The position numbers and the translations under genes were made by a program. Source: Colwellia sp. PAMC 21821 (lineage in GTDB: Bacteria; Pseudomonadota; Gammaproteobacteria; Enterobacterales; Alteromonadaceae). From it: a stretch of DNA of 64,000 bases. Positions 19,502 to 28,885 of the stretch are shown piece after piece. The stretch's first letter is position 1, and every line of letters begins with the position of its first letter. The DNA is taken from NCBI RefSeq assembly GCF_002077175.1, contig NZ_CP014943.1, forward strand, positions 3,286,001 to 3,350,000, written 5' to 3'. The notes below the pieces were generated by a model that saw nothing but the letters and a program-made list of their open reading frames with translations, was not told the origin of the DNA and ran no database searches.

Positions 19502-20345
19502 GTTTGATGAACAGCCGTCAAATGTATCGAAACAAGGGCAGTTGGCAGAGCAATGGCAGTTATTGCTGTTAGCTACGAGTTTTTTTACCCGTATACCCGT
19601 TAACATTAGCGCTGAAGTAAGTGCAAATATGTTAAATGAAGCGAGTCGATATTTCGCTTTAGTTGGGGTGTTCATTGGTTTGTCTTCAGCATGTGCTTTT
19701 TATCTTTGTGCTATGTTCATGCCTGCTGAGGTTGCCTTGTTAGTTGCCATGGCAACAAGTGTGCTATTAACAGGTGCCTTTCATGAAGATGGATGGGCAG
19801 ATGTTTGGGATGGTTTTGGCGGCGGTTGGACAGTAGAAAATAAACTCAATATCATGAAAGATAGTCGTTTAGGTACCTATGGTGCGGCGGCCTTGTTTTT
19901 TATTTTGATGATCAAATACCAAGCGTTATTAGCGCTTATTCAGCAAACGATGCCTAACGCTGATGTGTTGAATGAGACACTAAGTGTGTTGTCTATTTTA
20001 GTCTTAGGTCATTGCTTAAGCCGAGTACTGGCAACAAGCCTGATTGCTGACATGCCTTATGTGAGTGAAGATGCCACTTCAAAAGTTAAACCGTTAGCGC
20101 AAGCATTATCAAACAACAGTTATTTAACGCTACTGGCTACGGGCACAGTGATTATTTTATTGACCTTATCTTTTAGTGTCGCGTGGAAATTAGTGGTTAT
20201 TTTATTACTGACACGTTGGTGTTTAAAACGCTGGTTTACTCAACAATTAGGTGGCTATACCGGTGACTGTTTAGGCGCTGCTCAACAGCTGTCAGAAGTG
20301 GTTATTTACATCACATTATTGTCACTTACTTCGGTGGGTATATGA
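19491..20345 (+). CDS. cobS: Adenosylcobinamide-GDP ribazoletransferase (cobalamin synthase)
   Basis: Integral membrane enzyme that joins adenosylcobinamide-GDP with alpha-ribazole (phosphate). 284 residues, somewhat longer than the E. coli enzyme because of an N-terminal extension. The Mg-binding signature FHEDGWADVWDGFGGG and the following KDSRLGTYGAAAL are present, and several hydrophobic helices fill the rest. Overlaps cobT at the start and cobU at the end (ATGA), indicating translational coupling. Confidence 0.95.
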   Translation: MLPEFDEQPSNVSKQGQLAEQWQLLLLATSFFTRIPVNISAEVSANMLNEASRYFALVGVFIGLSSACAFYLCAMFMPAEVALLVAMATSVLLTGAFHEDGWADVWDGFGGGWTVENKLNIMKDSRLGTYGAAALFFILMIKYQALLALIQQTMPNADVLNETLSVLSILVLGHCLSRVLATSLIADMPYVSEDATSKVKPLAQALSNNSYLTLLATGTVIILLTLSFSVAWKLVVILLLTRWCLKRWFTQQLGGYTGDCLGAAQQLSEVVIYITLLSLTSVGI

Positions 20346-21019
20346 GCCAAGTGACATTGAATAAAGTACAGTTAATTATTGGCGGCGCCCGTTCAGGTAA
20401 GAGCTCGTTGGCCGAGCAATATGCGAAGTCGTCAAACTTGCCGGTAACCTATATTGCGACAGCGCAAGCATTCGATGCTGAAATGCAGCAAAGAATTGCC
20501 CAACATCAAGCTGAGCGTCCTGAACATTGGCATTTGATAGAATCGCCTTTGTTATTAGCACAAGCCATTGAGTCTGCAATTGCTAGTTCAACTAGTACTT
20601 CAGGTATTTGTATATTAGTCGATTGTTTAACGCTGTGGCTAAGTAATAGTTTGTGTAAACCTAATGTTGATAATGACTCGACTGTTGATGGTAATCTTAA
20701 TTTTTGTAACCTCGACTATTGGCAGCAAGAAAAAGCGCAATTGCTCAGCGTTTTGGAACGTATTCAGCAGCAGAAAAATACGCAAGAATCCGCTTCTGTT
20801 GAAAGACATGTTGAAAGACGTGTTGAAATTATCTTAGTCAGTAATGAAGTGGGGCACGGCATAGTGCCAATGGGCGAGTTGTCTCGATGCTTTGTCGACC
20901 AAGCCGGTTGGTTGCATCAAGCCATCGCTAAAATGGCTGATAATGTCGAGTTTGTCATGGCTGGTTTGCCATTAACATTAAAATCGTCTGAAAAAAATAA
21001 CCAGAAGGCACAATTGTGA
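20342..21019 (+). CDS. cobU: Adenosylcobinamide kinase / guanylyltransferase
   Basis: Bifunctional enzyme that phosphorylates adenosylcobinamide and adds GMP. The P-loop [15 protein letters not shown] is at the N-terminus, the guanylyl-accepting His region is in [13 protein letters not shown], and [10 protein letters not shown] and [13 protein letters not shown] follow. 225 residues, longer than usual because of a low-complexity insert of about 30 residues around 105-155. Coupled to both neighbours by four-base overlaps (ATGA before, GTGA after). Confidence 0.95.
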   Translation: MSQVTLNKVQLIIGGARSGKSSLAEQYAKSSNLPVTYIATAQAFDAEMQQRIAQHQAERPEHWHLIESPLLLAQAIESAIASSTSTSGICILVDCLTLWLSNSLCKPNVDNDSTVDGNLNFCNLDYWQQEKAQLLSVLERIQQQKNTQESASVERHVERRVEIILVSNEVGHGIVPMGELSRCFVDQAGWLHQAIAKMADNVEFVMAGLPLTLKSSEKNNQKAQL

Positions 21020-22530
21020 AAACATTAATGGTGCAGGGCACAACCTCAGACGCAGGAAAAAGTACCTTAGTGGCTGGACTGTGCCGAGTGTTAGTTAATG
21101 CCGGATATAATGTCGCGCCATTTAAACCACAAAATATGGCACTAAACAGTGCCGTAACAAAAGATGGTGGTGAAATTGGTCGCGCCCAAGCTTTGCAAGC
21201 TATTGCTGCAAAAGTTGAGGCACGAGTTGATTTTAATCCCATTCTTTTAAAGCCCAATAGTGATACGGGCGCACAAGTAATTGTTCATGGTAAAGCTATT
21301 TCCAATATGGAAGCAGGCAAATATCACGACTACAAAAAAGTGGCGATGCAAGCTGTTTTAGAATCGCATCAGCGTTTGGCTATCGATCATGACGTCTTAC
21401 TCGTAGAGGGCGCAGGCAGCCCCGCGGAAATTAATCTTCGCGCCCATGATATTGCTAACATGGGCTATGCCGAAGCGGTAGATTGCCCTGTGGTTTTAGT
21501 GGCTGATATTGACCGTGGTGGCGTATTTGCTCACCTTGTTGGTACGCTGGCATTATTATCGGAGTCTGAGCAAGCGCGTGTAAAAGGTTTTATCATTAAC
21601 CGTTTTCGCGGTGATATAAAGCTACTTGAATCTGGCTTGGATTGGTTAGAAGAGCGCACAGGTAAACCGGTGTTAGGTGTTTTACCCTATTTACATGATT
21701 TAGCCTTAGACGCTGAAGATGCCGTAGCACTTGATAATAAAGTCACAGAAGCAAAAGTTAAGGTTTTTGTACCTTTGCTACCCCATATGAGCAATCATAC
21801 CGACTTTGACCCGCTACGCTTACAACCGAATATTGATTTACAATACATAAAAATAGGTCAGTCGTTACAAGGGGCCGATTTAATCATTTTACCCGGCAGT
21901 AAAAATGTTACCTCTGACTTAACGTTTTTAAAGCAGCAAGGCTGGCAGCAAGAAATTGAGCAACACTTGCGTTATGGCGGAAAATTATTGGGTATTTGTG
22001 GTGGCTATCAAATGTTGGGTAAGCAAATTTTTGACCCTGAACAAATAGAATCATCTGTTGAACAAGTATCGGGCTTAGGCTTGCTCGATTTCACAACAAC
22101 ACTCACGCAAAACAAAACCTTAAGCCAAGTGTCAGCAAGTATGACGCTTAATGGCGAAACGTGTCAGTTAACCGGTTACGAAATACATTGTGGTGTTTCA
22201 ACGGGTCCAGCATTAAGTCACTCACTACTGAATATTCACCGAGAATCGACAACACACAATCAAAGTATTCCTGACGGCTGTATTTCAGATGACGGAAAAA
22301 TTATTGCTACCTATCTGCATGGTTTCTTTGATTGTCCTGCGCCCACCCAGCTGGTATTAAATTGGCTAGGTATTAAAGATTTAGAAACTCCGGTTATTGA
22401 TATTAATCAGCATCGAGAAATACAACTTGAGCGGCTAGCTGGTGTTTGTAACGAGTATTTAGCTATGGATAAAATTTACGACATTATTCATCAAGGTGTT
22501 GATACACCAAAGAGTAAATTGGCGAATTAG
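21016..22530 (+). CDS. cobQ: Cobyric acid synthase
   Basis: Glutamine-dependent amidation of the b, d, e and g side chains of adenosylcobyrinate a,c-diamide. 504 residues: an N-terminal ATPase domain ([19 protein letters not shown]) and a C-terminal class-I-like amidotransferase domain with nucleophile Cys in [12 protein letters not shown] and the His segment [11 protein letters not shown] start at 21016, overlapping the cobU stop. Last gene of the riboswitch-1 operon. Confidence 0.95.
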   Translation: MKTLMVQGTTSDAGKSTLVAGLCRVLVNAGYNVAPFKPQNMALNSAVTKDGGEIGRAQALQAIAAKVEARVDFNPILLKPNSDTGAQVIVHGKAISNMEAGKYHDYKKVAMQAVLESHQRLAIDHDVLLVEGAGSPAEINLRAHDIANMGYAEAVDCPVVLVADIDRGGVFAHLVGTLALLSESEQARVKGFIINRFRGDIKLLESGLDWLEERTGKPVLGVLPYLHDLALDAEDAVALDNKVTEAKVKVFVPLLPHMSNHTDFDPLRLQPNIDLQYIKIGQSLQGADLIILPGSKNVTSDLTFLKQQGWQQEIEQHLRYGGKLLGICGGYQMLGKQIFDPEQIESSVEQVSGLGLLDFTTTLTQNKTLSQVSASMTLNGETCQLTGYEIHCGVSTGPALSHSLLNIHRESTTHNQSIPDGCISDDGKIIATYLHGFFDCPAPTQLVLNWLGIKDLETPVIDINQHREIQLERLAGVCNEYLAMDKIYDIIHQGVDTPKSKLAN

Positions 22531-22584
22531 TCGCACAACAGAATTTAAATAAGCGACAGTGGCTAAATAGTTTAGTTACTGTTT

Positions 22585-22712
22585 TATATAGTATGTTTGA
22601 GGGAAGAAGATGAGAATTCTTCACTGCCCCCGCAACGGTAATTGTAGTTATGCATGCTGTATTTATAGCGAACATAATTATATCAGTCCGAGCACTCGAG
22701 CCTACTTAATTA
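22585..22712 (+). ncRNA. Cobalamin riboswitch 2 (btuB leader)
   Basis: Core elements: GAGGGAAGAAGATGAGAATT, then CTTCACTGCCCCCGCAACGG and a variant B12 box CAGTCCGAGCACTCGAGCC. It lies about 60 bases upstream of btuB. The segment between the box and the start codon contains the btuB ribosome site (TGAGG near 22760), so control of translation start by sequestering this site is plausible. Confidence 0.9.
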
Positions 22713-22769
22713 AACTGTGTTTTAACGCAGTAAATACTACGGTGCGGAGGGTATCGTTAATGAGGTTAT

Positions 22770-24623
22770 ATGAACATTAAGCAAAACAATTTTTTCAAAA
22801 AATCACTATTATCACTTGCTGTTGCCGGCGCTATGTCGACATCTTTTATTGCTTCGGCAAATACCGAGAACACAGCAAAAGATGTCGAAGTATTAACGGT
22901 AACTGCAACGCGTTCACAGTTAAATATTGATGACACGCTAACTAGCCAAGTGGTTATTACCCGTGCTGATATCGAGCTTGCTAATCCTATTTCTTTATTA
23001 GATTTGCTGTCTACAGTACCGAGTATCGATATAGCAACAAATGGTGGTAGAGGTCAAAATTCTTCTATTTTCATGCGTGGCACGAATTCAGATCATACCT
23101 TAGTGCTTATTGATGGTGTGCGTGTTAGTTCTGCTACATCGGGCGGTACAAGTTTAAATACTATTTCACCTGAAATGATCGAGCGGATCGAAATAGTGCA
23201 AGGACCACGTGCAGCATTATGGGGTTCAGACGCTATTGGTGGTGTTATTCAAATATTTACTCGTCAGTTATCTGCAGGTGAATTATTTGCGAGTGCTAGT
23301 TATGGTAGCGATAATTATACTAAATTTAGCGCTGGCGCCGGCATTAGCCATGGCGACGGTCAAACAAGTATTACCATTAGTAAAGAAGAAAGCGACGGGT
23401 TTGATGTTCAAGAAGGTAGCGAAACTGATGACGATGGTTACGACTTTACTTCAGTCGCGATTAGAGGCCAGCAAAAAGTTAGCGAAGATTTTTCATTAGA
23501 ATGGATGCTTTCAAGTGACAGCGGCGATAATGAATACGATGGTTACTATAATGGCTCTGACATTAAAAACCATGCGTGGTTAGTGCGAGCAAATTACGCA
23601 AGTGATATTAATGGCGTAATGAACAATACTGTTTTTTCTGTTGGACAAAGTCGTGACAGTGCAGACAGCTTAAGCAATGGCCAATCACAAGGTATTTTCG
23701 AAACGCGTCGTAATCAATATTCTTTAGTAAATAGCAGCCAGTTTTCGGATGATTTTCAAGTTAATGTTGGTGTTGACTATTATCAAGACGACGTGTCTAA
23801 AAGTACCACGGTTTATGACAAAGAAGAGCGAGATACCACAGGTGTTTTCGCCCATGCTTTATACACTGAAAATGCTTGGACATTTGAAGCCACAGTAAGA
23901 CACGATAGTGTTGAAGATGTTAACTCAGAAAACACCTATAACGTCGGTGTAGGTCATAAAGTTGATGAAGATACTCGCGTTGTGCTTAATTACGGCACAG
24001 GCTTTAAAGTACCTACTTATAACGACTTGTTCTACCCAGGTTTTGGTACGCCAACGCTTAATTCTGAGCTTTCTGAAACAGCAGAGTTATTTTTTGAAAC
24101 CAAAATTTCTGACGTTAAAACTACGGTTAGTTTATATCGCTCAAAAATTGATGACTTAATTGGTCGCAAAAATGGTTCGGCAGCAAACTTCGAAAAAGTG
24201 GAAATTAACGGTATTGAAATTTCAGCAAACTACCAAGCTTTTGGTGGTACGCATGATTTTAATATGTCGTACACTGATGCTGAAGATCAATCGTCAACAA
24301 ACACTACGGGCAAGTTGAGCTATGAGCAATTAATTCGCCGTGCTAAAGAAAAGTTTAACTATAAGTTTGTTACAACAATTAGTGAAGTGGATGTGTACGC
24401 TGAGTACCAATTTGTTGGCTCAAGAAAAGATGATGTTTTCGGTATTGGTAAAGTTGATTTAAGCAGCTATCAATTGATCAACTTAGGTTTGAACTATGAC
24501 GTGTCGAGCAACTTCAGTGTTTCTTCACGCGTGACCAACTTACTTGATAAAGAATATCAAACGGCAAGCAGTTACAATTCACAAGAACGTGCACTTTATG
24601 TCGGTATTACTTACAGAAACTAA
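22770..24623 (+). CDS. btuB: TonB-dependent vitamin B12 receptor
   Basis: Outer-membrane transporter that imports cobalamin using TonB energy. 617 residues, close to E. coli BtuB (614). Signal peptide ending near FIASA, TonB box EVLTVTATR, plug domain (about 50-155, with MRGTNSDHTLVLIDGVRV and VQGPRAALWGSDAIGGVI), a 22-strand barrel, and a terminal aromatic-containing strand ALYVGITYRN. A cobalamin riboswitch precedes it and a terminator follows at 24689. Confidence 0.95.
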   Translation: MNIKQNNFFKKSLLSLAVAGAMSTSFIASANTENTAKDVEVLTVTATRSQLNIDDTLTSQVVITRADIELANPISLLDLLSTVPSIDIATNGGRGQNSSIFMRGTNSDHTLVLIDGVRVSSATSGGTSLNTISPEMIERIEIVQGPRAALWGSDAIGGVIQIFTRQLSAGELFASASYGSDNYTKFSAGAGISHGDGQTSITISKEESDGFDVQEGSETDDDGYDFTSVAIRGQQKVSEDFSLEWMLSSDSGDNEYDGYYNGSDIKNHAWLVRANYASDINGVMNNTVFSVGQSRDSADSLSNGQSQGIFETRRNQYSLVNSSQFSDDFQVNVGVDYYQDDVSKSTTVYDKEERDTTGVFAHALYTENAWTFEATVRHDSVEDVNSENTYNVGVGHKVDEDTRVVLNYGTGFKVPTYNDLFYPGFGTPTLNSELSETAELFFETKISDVKTTVSLYRSKIDDLIGRKNGSAANFEKVEINGIEISANYQAFGGTHDFNMSYTDAEDQSSTNTTGKLSYEQLIRRAKEKFNYKFVTTISEVDVYAEYQFVGSRKDDVFGIGKVDLSSYQLINLGLNYDVSSNFSVSSRVTNLLDKEYQTASSYNSQERALYVGITYRN

Positions 24624-24688
24624 GTGATGTTCAGTTGTTTGAAAACGGTTAAGCTATCGTGAGTTGACCGTTCAAATTGCGTTAATAT

Positions 24689-24715
24689 AAAGGCACCTGA
24701 CGAGGTGCCTTTTTA
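24689..24715 (+). terminator. Terminator between btuB and cobD
   Basis: Stem AGGCACCT / AGGTGCCT with loop GACG followed by five T. It separates the convergent btuB and threonine-phosphate decarboxylase genes; the A residues on its left give weak function in the other direction. Confidence 0.85.
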
Positions 24716-24730
24716 CTATTATTTTTACCG

Positions 24731-25774
24731 TTATTTTTCTGAGATAAGTTGCTCGCAGGCATGAGCACAGGCGTTTTCTAAACGTGCAAGAGTGTCAGCT
24801 GAGGTAATACCAAATCTTAGCGTGTCTTGCTCATCGGCTAGTCGACAATAAACCCCTTGTTGGCATAGTAAATGATAGATTTTTTTTGCGCTATCGGCTT
24901 GCTTAAAAGCTATCGTAAGAAATAAGTCACAGCCTTTTATATCCAAAATTAGTGCCTTGGAAAAGACTTGCCACAGTGTTTGCTCTTGAGCTGTTCTCCA
25001 TTTTTTTAACGTCTGTTTTTGCTGTTCTTGCCAGTGAGTATCGCTTAATGCTTGTTGCGCTATTATTTGTGCTGGTCCATTGACTTGCCACGGCCCTAAT
25101 AACGCTGCAAAGGTGTTACACCAATCGTTATTTGCTACTAGAAAACCAATGCGAATACCGGCTAAGCCGAAAAATTTACCAAATGAACGTAGCACGAAAC
25201 AGTGATTATCATTAACTTGCGGGCAATAAGAGTTTTCGCTTGGCATAACATCAATAAAGGCTTCATCGAGTACTAACAAGCCGTTAAGCTGTTTTAATTT
25301 TTCATGATATTGTTTGATTACATCACAGGTATAAAACTGGCCAGTTGGATTATTAGGGTTAATGATCACAACAACGCTATTTTCCGCTAAGTTTTCAATT
25401 TCAGGTAATAAATCCTGATACCAATGCAACTTATAACCTGCGATTTTCCAAGCCTGAGCATGTTCTTTATAGCCCCGTACAGGTAAATAAACAGCTTGTC
25501 CGTTGGCATTTTTTTTCCGATAAACATCAGGCAGTGCTTTTATAATGGCTTGGCTACCATTAGTAATAACAAGTTGTGAGCATTGATAATATTGCTTTGC
25601 CGCAGCGATAAGTTTTGGGCTTAGCTGTGGTAACTGCTGCCATACATTGACTGGAATATTGGGAATAGGATAGCTAGTGGGCGCAATGCCTGTAGATAAA
25701 TCAAGCCAATCGATGAGCGGAATTTCATATTGCTCTGCCACCTGTTGCAGTTGCCCGCCATGCATTAATGCCAT
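24731..25774 (-). CDS. cobD: L-threonine-O-3-phosphate decarboxylase
   Basis: PLP enzyme of the class-I aminotransferase fold that makes (R)-1-aminopropan-2-ol phosphate for the corrinoid side chain. 347 residues; VIINPNNPTGQ, LDEAFIDV, and the PLP-lysine region RSFGKFFGLAGIRIGF are present. Last gene of the minus-strand group cobC-cbiB-cobD; it is separated from cbiB by 125 bases that include a 14-bp tandem repeat. Confidence 0.92.
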   Translation of the reverse strand: MALMHGGQLQQVAEQYEIPLIDWLDLSTGIAPTSYPIPNIPVNVWQQLPQLSPKLIAAAKQYYQCSQLVITNGSQAIIKALPDVYRKKNANGQAVYLPVRGYKEHAQAWKIAGYKLHWYQDLLPEIENLAENSVVVIINPNNPTGQFYTCDVIKQYHEKLKQLNGLLVLDEAFIDVMPSENSYCPQVNDNHCFVLRSFGKFFGLAGIRIGFLVANNDWCNTFAALLGPWQVNGPAQIIAQQALSDTHWQEQQKQTLKKWRTAQEQTLWQVFSKALILDIKGCDLFLTIAFKQADSAKKIYHLLCQQGVYCRLADEQDTLRFGITSADTLARLENACAHACEQLISEK

Positions 25775-25832
25775 GTTAACCCTATTGGTAAATGTACTAA
25801 GTTATTGAAAAAGTCATCAGCTGAAAATCATA

Positions 25833-25930
25833 TCTGGAAAATATGACCTGGAAAACATTGCCTGGAAAACATTGCCTGGAAAACATTATCTAGAAAACAT
25901 CATCTGAAAATTATCATCTGAAAAATCAGC
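25833..25930. repeat. 14-bp tandem repeat, seven units, running into cbiB
   Basis: Seven consecutive units related to CCTGGAAAACATTG. The central three are nearly identical and the outer ones diverge. The last two units overlap the 3' end of cbiB (stop at 25900-25902), so the repeat encodes the final residues of that protein. Confidence 0.85.
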
Positions 25931-26901
25931 ACCGCCGCTAAAAACAGCAGGCTAGCACGGCTGACTATACGTAAACTTTTGGGTATGTCATCAGCGGTAA
26001 CTTCTTGGCCTGATCCGAGAGTAACAGAGTTAATCACCTTACCGTGATATAGCGCGCTACCGCCTAATTTTATTCCTAAAACGGTTGCCCCTGCAGCCAT
26101 CACCCAACCACCATTATGGCTTTTATATTTATTGCCTTGTTGTAAGGCATTCAATATTGCCTGACGAAAACGTCCCCGCGCTAGACCTTGTAAAGCATAA
26201 AGCAGTACGCAGCATTTACCGGAAATAAAACCAAGCAAATCATCGAGCCGGGCGCTTGCATAACCAAAGTGTTGATAGCGTGAAGTTTTATAACCCCACA
26301 TAGCATCTAGGGTGTTTGCAAAACGGTGCAGAATAACCAATGGAGCACCACCCATTACATAGTAAATGAGTGAGGCTATAACCGCGTCGTGACCATTTTC
26401 TAACATTGATTCTACGGTAGCGCGCGACATTTCCTGTTCTGTAAGCGCTGAGGTTTCTCGGCTAACAATGTATCCAGTAAAATGGCGAGCACTGTCGAGA
26501 TCGCCAGACTTTAATGGCCGATATATTTGCAAAGCATGTTGATACAAACTGTTCAGACCAAGGCATAAATAAAGTACATAAGCATCAAGCAAAACTTGCC
26601 AATACCAAGTTAGATCATTCAGTAGATAAAAGTAAATAATCGGTAAGGGTAATACTAGTAAACCCCAAGCAGATATACCCAGTAATCTGGTTTTTATAAC
26701 CGAGCTATGTAAATCTGTAGGATTAAATTTCGCTTCTAATTTATTGGCTAAATAGCCAAAGCCGACCAAATAATGAAAGTGCTTTGCTTCACCTAAAAAC
26801 TTATCCAATATTAATGCCAAAAATAGGGTGAAAAATACCGTAAATTCGGGCAACAGCAGCAATACATCATTAATAACATTGTCGGTTAAAGCGATCATCA
26901 T
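25900..26901 (-). CDS. cbiB: Adenosylcobinamide-phosphate synthase
   Basis: Integral membrane enzyme that attaches aminopropanol (phosphate) to adenosylcobyric acid. 333 residues with several hydrophobic helices and the family signatures FTGYIVSRETSAL, VESMLENGHDAVIASLIYY and NSLYQHALQIYRPL. 42 bases downstream of the cobC-like gene on the same strand. Its 3' end lies inside a tandem repeat, so the C-terminal residues may vary among strains. Confidence 0.92.
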   Translation of the reverse strand: MMIALTDNVINDVLLLLPEFTVFFTLFLALILDKFLGEAKHFHYLVGFGYLANKLEAKFNPTDLHSSVIKTRLLGISAWGLLVLPLPIIYFYLLNDLTWYWQVLLDAYVLYLCLGLNSLYQHALQIYRPLKSGDLDSARHFTGYIVSRETSALTEQEMSRATVESMLENGHDAVIASLIYYVMGGAPLVILHRFANTLDAMWGYKTSRYQHFGYASARLDDLLGFISGKCCVLLYALQGLARGRFRQAILNALQQGNKYKSHNGGWVMAAGATVLGIKLGGSALYHGKVINSVTLGSGQEVTADDIPKSLRIVSRASLLFLAAVLIFQMIIFR

Positions 26902-26943
26902 TTAAAAACTCATAATGTATGAAAAATTACTGGCTGAAACTTA

Positions 26944-27525
26944 TTAAGATAAAAGCTCAAAGCACTGGTGATTATGCTGATAGTTTACGTTAAGCATGCA
27001 GCCATTATCGAATAACTGGTAGGCGTTGCCCGTTGAGCTTAGGCCTAATTTTGCTAAAAAGCAGCGTAATGCTTCACCATGAAAAATCACCAACAAGTTT
27101 TTATTACTATGGCTTTTAGCTAATGCTTCTAATGTTTGATAAATACGGCTTGCACAGCTGACTGCACTTTCTCCATTTTCAGCTTTAAGCTCAGTAAATT
27201 GATGCAATATTTCGTGATAGTTTTTATCGCTCTTAATATCATCAACATGCTGACCTTGCCAATGCCCTAAATCTCGCTCATTTAGACCGTCAGCCCTGAG
27301 CATAGGGGCATTTAATTGCTGCTGGCATATTTTAGCACTAGCGACTGCTCGGCCTAATGAAGAAGAAATGATTAAGTCTATATTCTGATCCGCGAGGTGT
27401 CTTGCAAGCGCTTGTGATTGCTGAATACCGGTTTCGGTTAATTCGCTGTCTAATAGGCCTTGAAAGCGTTGCACTTTATTCCATTGTGTTTGGCCATGAC
27501 GAGCTAAATATAGTTTTGTTTTCAT
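26944..27525 (-). CDS. cobC: Alpha-ribazole phosphatase (copy 2)
   Basis: 193-residue histidine phosphatase close to the usual CobC length. Catalytic motif LARHGQTQWN, mid-region NERDLGHWQG, and second His in VIFHGEALRC. Leads the minus-strand group with cbiB and cobD; no B12 box was found on its upstream side, so this group seems not to be under its own riboswitch. Paralogous to the gene at 17295. Confidence 0.82.
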   Translation of the reverse strand: MKTKLYLARHGQTQWNKVQRFQGLLDSELTETGIQQSQALARHLADQNIDLIISSSLGRAVASAKICQQQLNAPMLRADGLNERDLGHWQGQHVDDIKSDKNYHEILHQFTELKAENGESAVSCASRIYQTLEALAKSHSNKNLLVIFHGEALRCFLAKLGLSSTGNAYQLFDNGCMLNVNYQHNHQCFELLS

Positions 27526-27751
27526 TTATTAGCTTCTAGACCTAGATTTGTTAGCAGTTCAATGCCATTAATTGGACGAGGAGAATAACCAAATCATGCC
27601 TTCGATTCAATGCAAAAATTCATTCTTCTGTGTATTGCCTTTTAAACACTAAATAGTCGGTGTTAGTGTTGAATAACCGCTATGCATGACGTAAAATTAA
27701 CGCTGATTTAGGTGTCTTCTGTCTTGGTTTACTCATTATTATTATTTGAGA

Positions 27752-27980
27752 GTGAAATATGACAAATGAAGATGAAACGTGAAACTGGTTAAATACCAGT
27801 ACTGCCCCCGCAACGGTAACTGTGAGCAGCAACAAAACCACTGTATTGAATCATTATTGAGCTAAGTAAAATTGAGCTAAGTAAAATTGAGCTAAGTAAA
27901 ATTGAGCTCAGCAAAATAGTGAAGGTATGGGAAGGTGTTGCAAATGCAATGAACAGGAGTCCGGAGACCGGCCTAGTCAT
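27752..27980 (+). ncRNA. Cobalamin riboswitch 3 (btuM-like/cobB/cobA leader)
   Basis: The best-preserved of the three. Core ACTGCCCCCGCAACGGTAAC, a following AACCACTGT element, GGGAAGGTGTTGCAAATGCA and a near-consensus B12 box GAGTCCGGAGACCGGCC at about 27957-27973. A 15-bp tandem repeat sits in the variable part between the CCACTG and GGGAAGG elements. It lies about 230 bases upstream of the membrane-protein start at 28211. Confidence 0.93.
27856..27915 (+). repeat. 15-bp tandem repeat inside riboswitch 3
   Basis: Three exact copies of ATTGAGCTAAGTAAA and a fourth with two changes, end to end. They fall in the peripheral, length-variable part of the cobalamin aptamer. Confidence 0.92.
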
Positions 27981-28210
27981 ATCTTTTGATAGTAAACATT
28001 TTTGTAAATGTTGCTGATTAGATATTACTCGACAACTGCGGTGGGCGGTGATTCAGAGAACAGTTCACGGTCTGAATTTTAGCTTTAAGATCGCCGATGC
28101 TTTATTAAGGTATTTTACGCTTTAATAATGAATGATGCGACAGACACCGTTTACCTACTTTGATTTCCTACACCGTTAACATTACCTATGTTTTAGACAA
28201 CGGAATCGTT

Positions 28211-28822
28211 ATGAAATCAGTCAATCAAAAATTACCCATTAGTTTATTTGTTGCCGTATTAGCAATACTAACTTTGCTTATGCTTGCGACACGTACGCAT
28301 CACTTTGCTAGTTTTAATCATTTACCCAGTGCTTCAATTGCTATTTTTTTCTTAGCGGGGATGTATTTACGAAACATTAAAGCCTTCTGGTTTTTCTATA
28401 TTTTGACCCTAACGGTAGACCTTGCCTCATCATACTATCGCGGGCAATTTGGCGACTGTATCACTACCTCATACCCAGCATTAGTGTTAAGTTACGCCGC
28501 TATGTTTACGGCAGGTTATTATACTCGACCTAATTGGCAGCATAATGCTTGGCAAACTAATATTGTTAAAGTGGCATTAGCCTTATTTATTGCCAGTTCA
28601 ATTGCCTTCTTCATCTCAAATGGCAGTTATTACGCATTTTCAGGTAAGTTTCCTGAGCTGTCTTGGGCAGAATACGCAACGCGCGTTGATAAGTATTTCT
28701 TTAAATCTATTTCTAATCCTATTTTTTATGTTATCTCCGCTATGGTGATTGATTTTACCATCAGCCATTTCTTTGTTAATAAAGCGATAAACAATAATAG
28801 CCATGCCAGTAATGGTCATTAG
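28211..28822 (+). CDS. BtuM-like corrinoid membrane transporter (candidate)
   Basis: Start taken at ATG 28211; the frame is open to 28160. 203 residues with about six hydrophobic helices. It directly follows a cobalamin riboswitch and precedes two corrinoid genes, which makes a B12-related transport role very likely. Size, the LPSASIAIFFLAGMYLR region and a single cysteine near position 83 (GDCITTSYPA) fit BtuM, a solitary ECF-type S component in which a conserved cysteine contacts the cobalt and removes the cyano ligand. I assign this from memory of the family, not from a search. No ECF ATPase or T component is in the window. Confidence 0.6.
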   Translation: MKSVNQKLPISLFVAVLAILTLLMLATRTHHFASFNHLPSASIAIFFLAGMYLRNIKAFWFFYILTLTVDLASSYYRGQFGDCITTSYPALVLSYAAMFTAGYYTRPNWQHNAWQTNIVKVALALFIASSIAFFISNGSYYAFSGKFPELSWAEYATRVDKYFFKSISNPIFYVISAMVIDFTISHFFVNKAINNNSHASNGH

Positions 28823-28885
28823 TTGCTAATTGCTAATTGCAAAATAGCCTAAAGAGAAAATAGCCTCAAGAGAAAGGACTAGTTG

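Noticed and set aside
27856..27915. Tandem repeats as a possible CRISPR array
   Set aside because: The units are directly adjacent without spacers and lie inside a riboswitch; no cas genes are in the window.
27789..27980. A minus-strand frame with LLSSI repeats
   Set aside because: It is the translation of the 15-bp tandem repeat inside the cobalamin riboswitch; there is no independent sign of coding.
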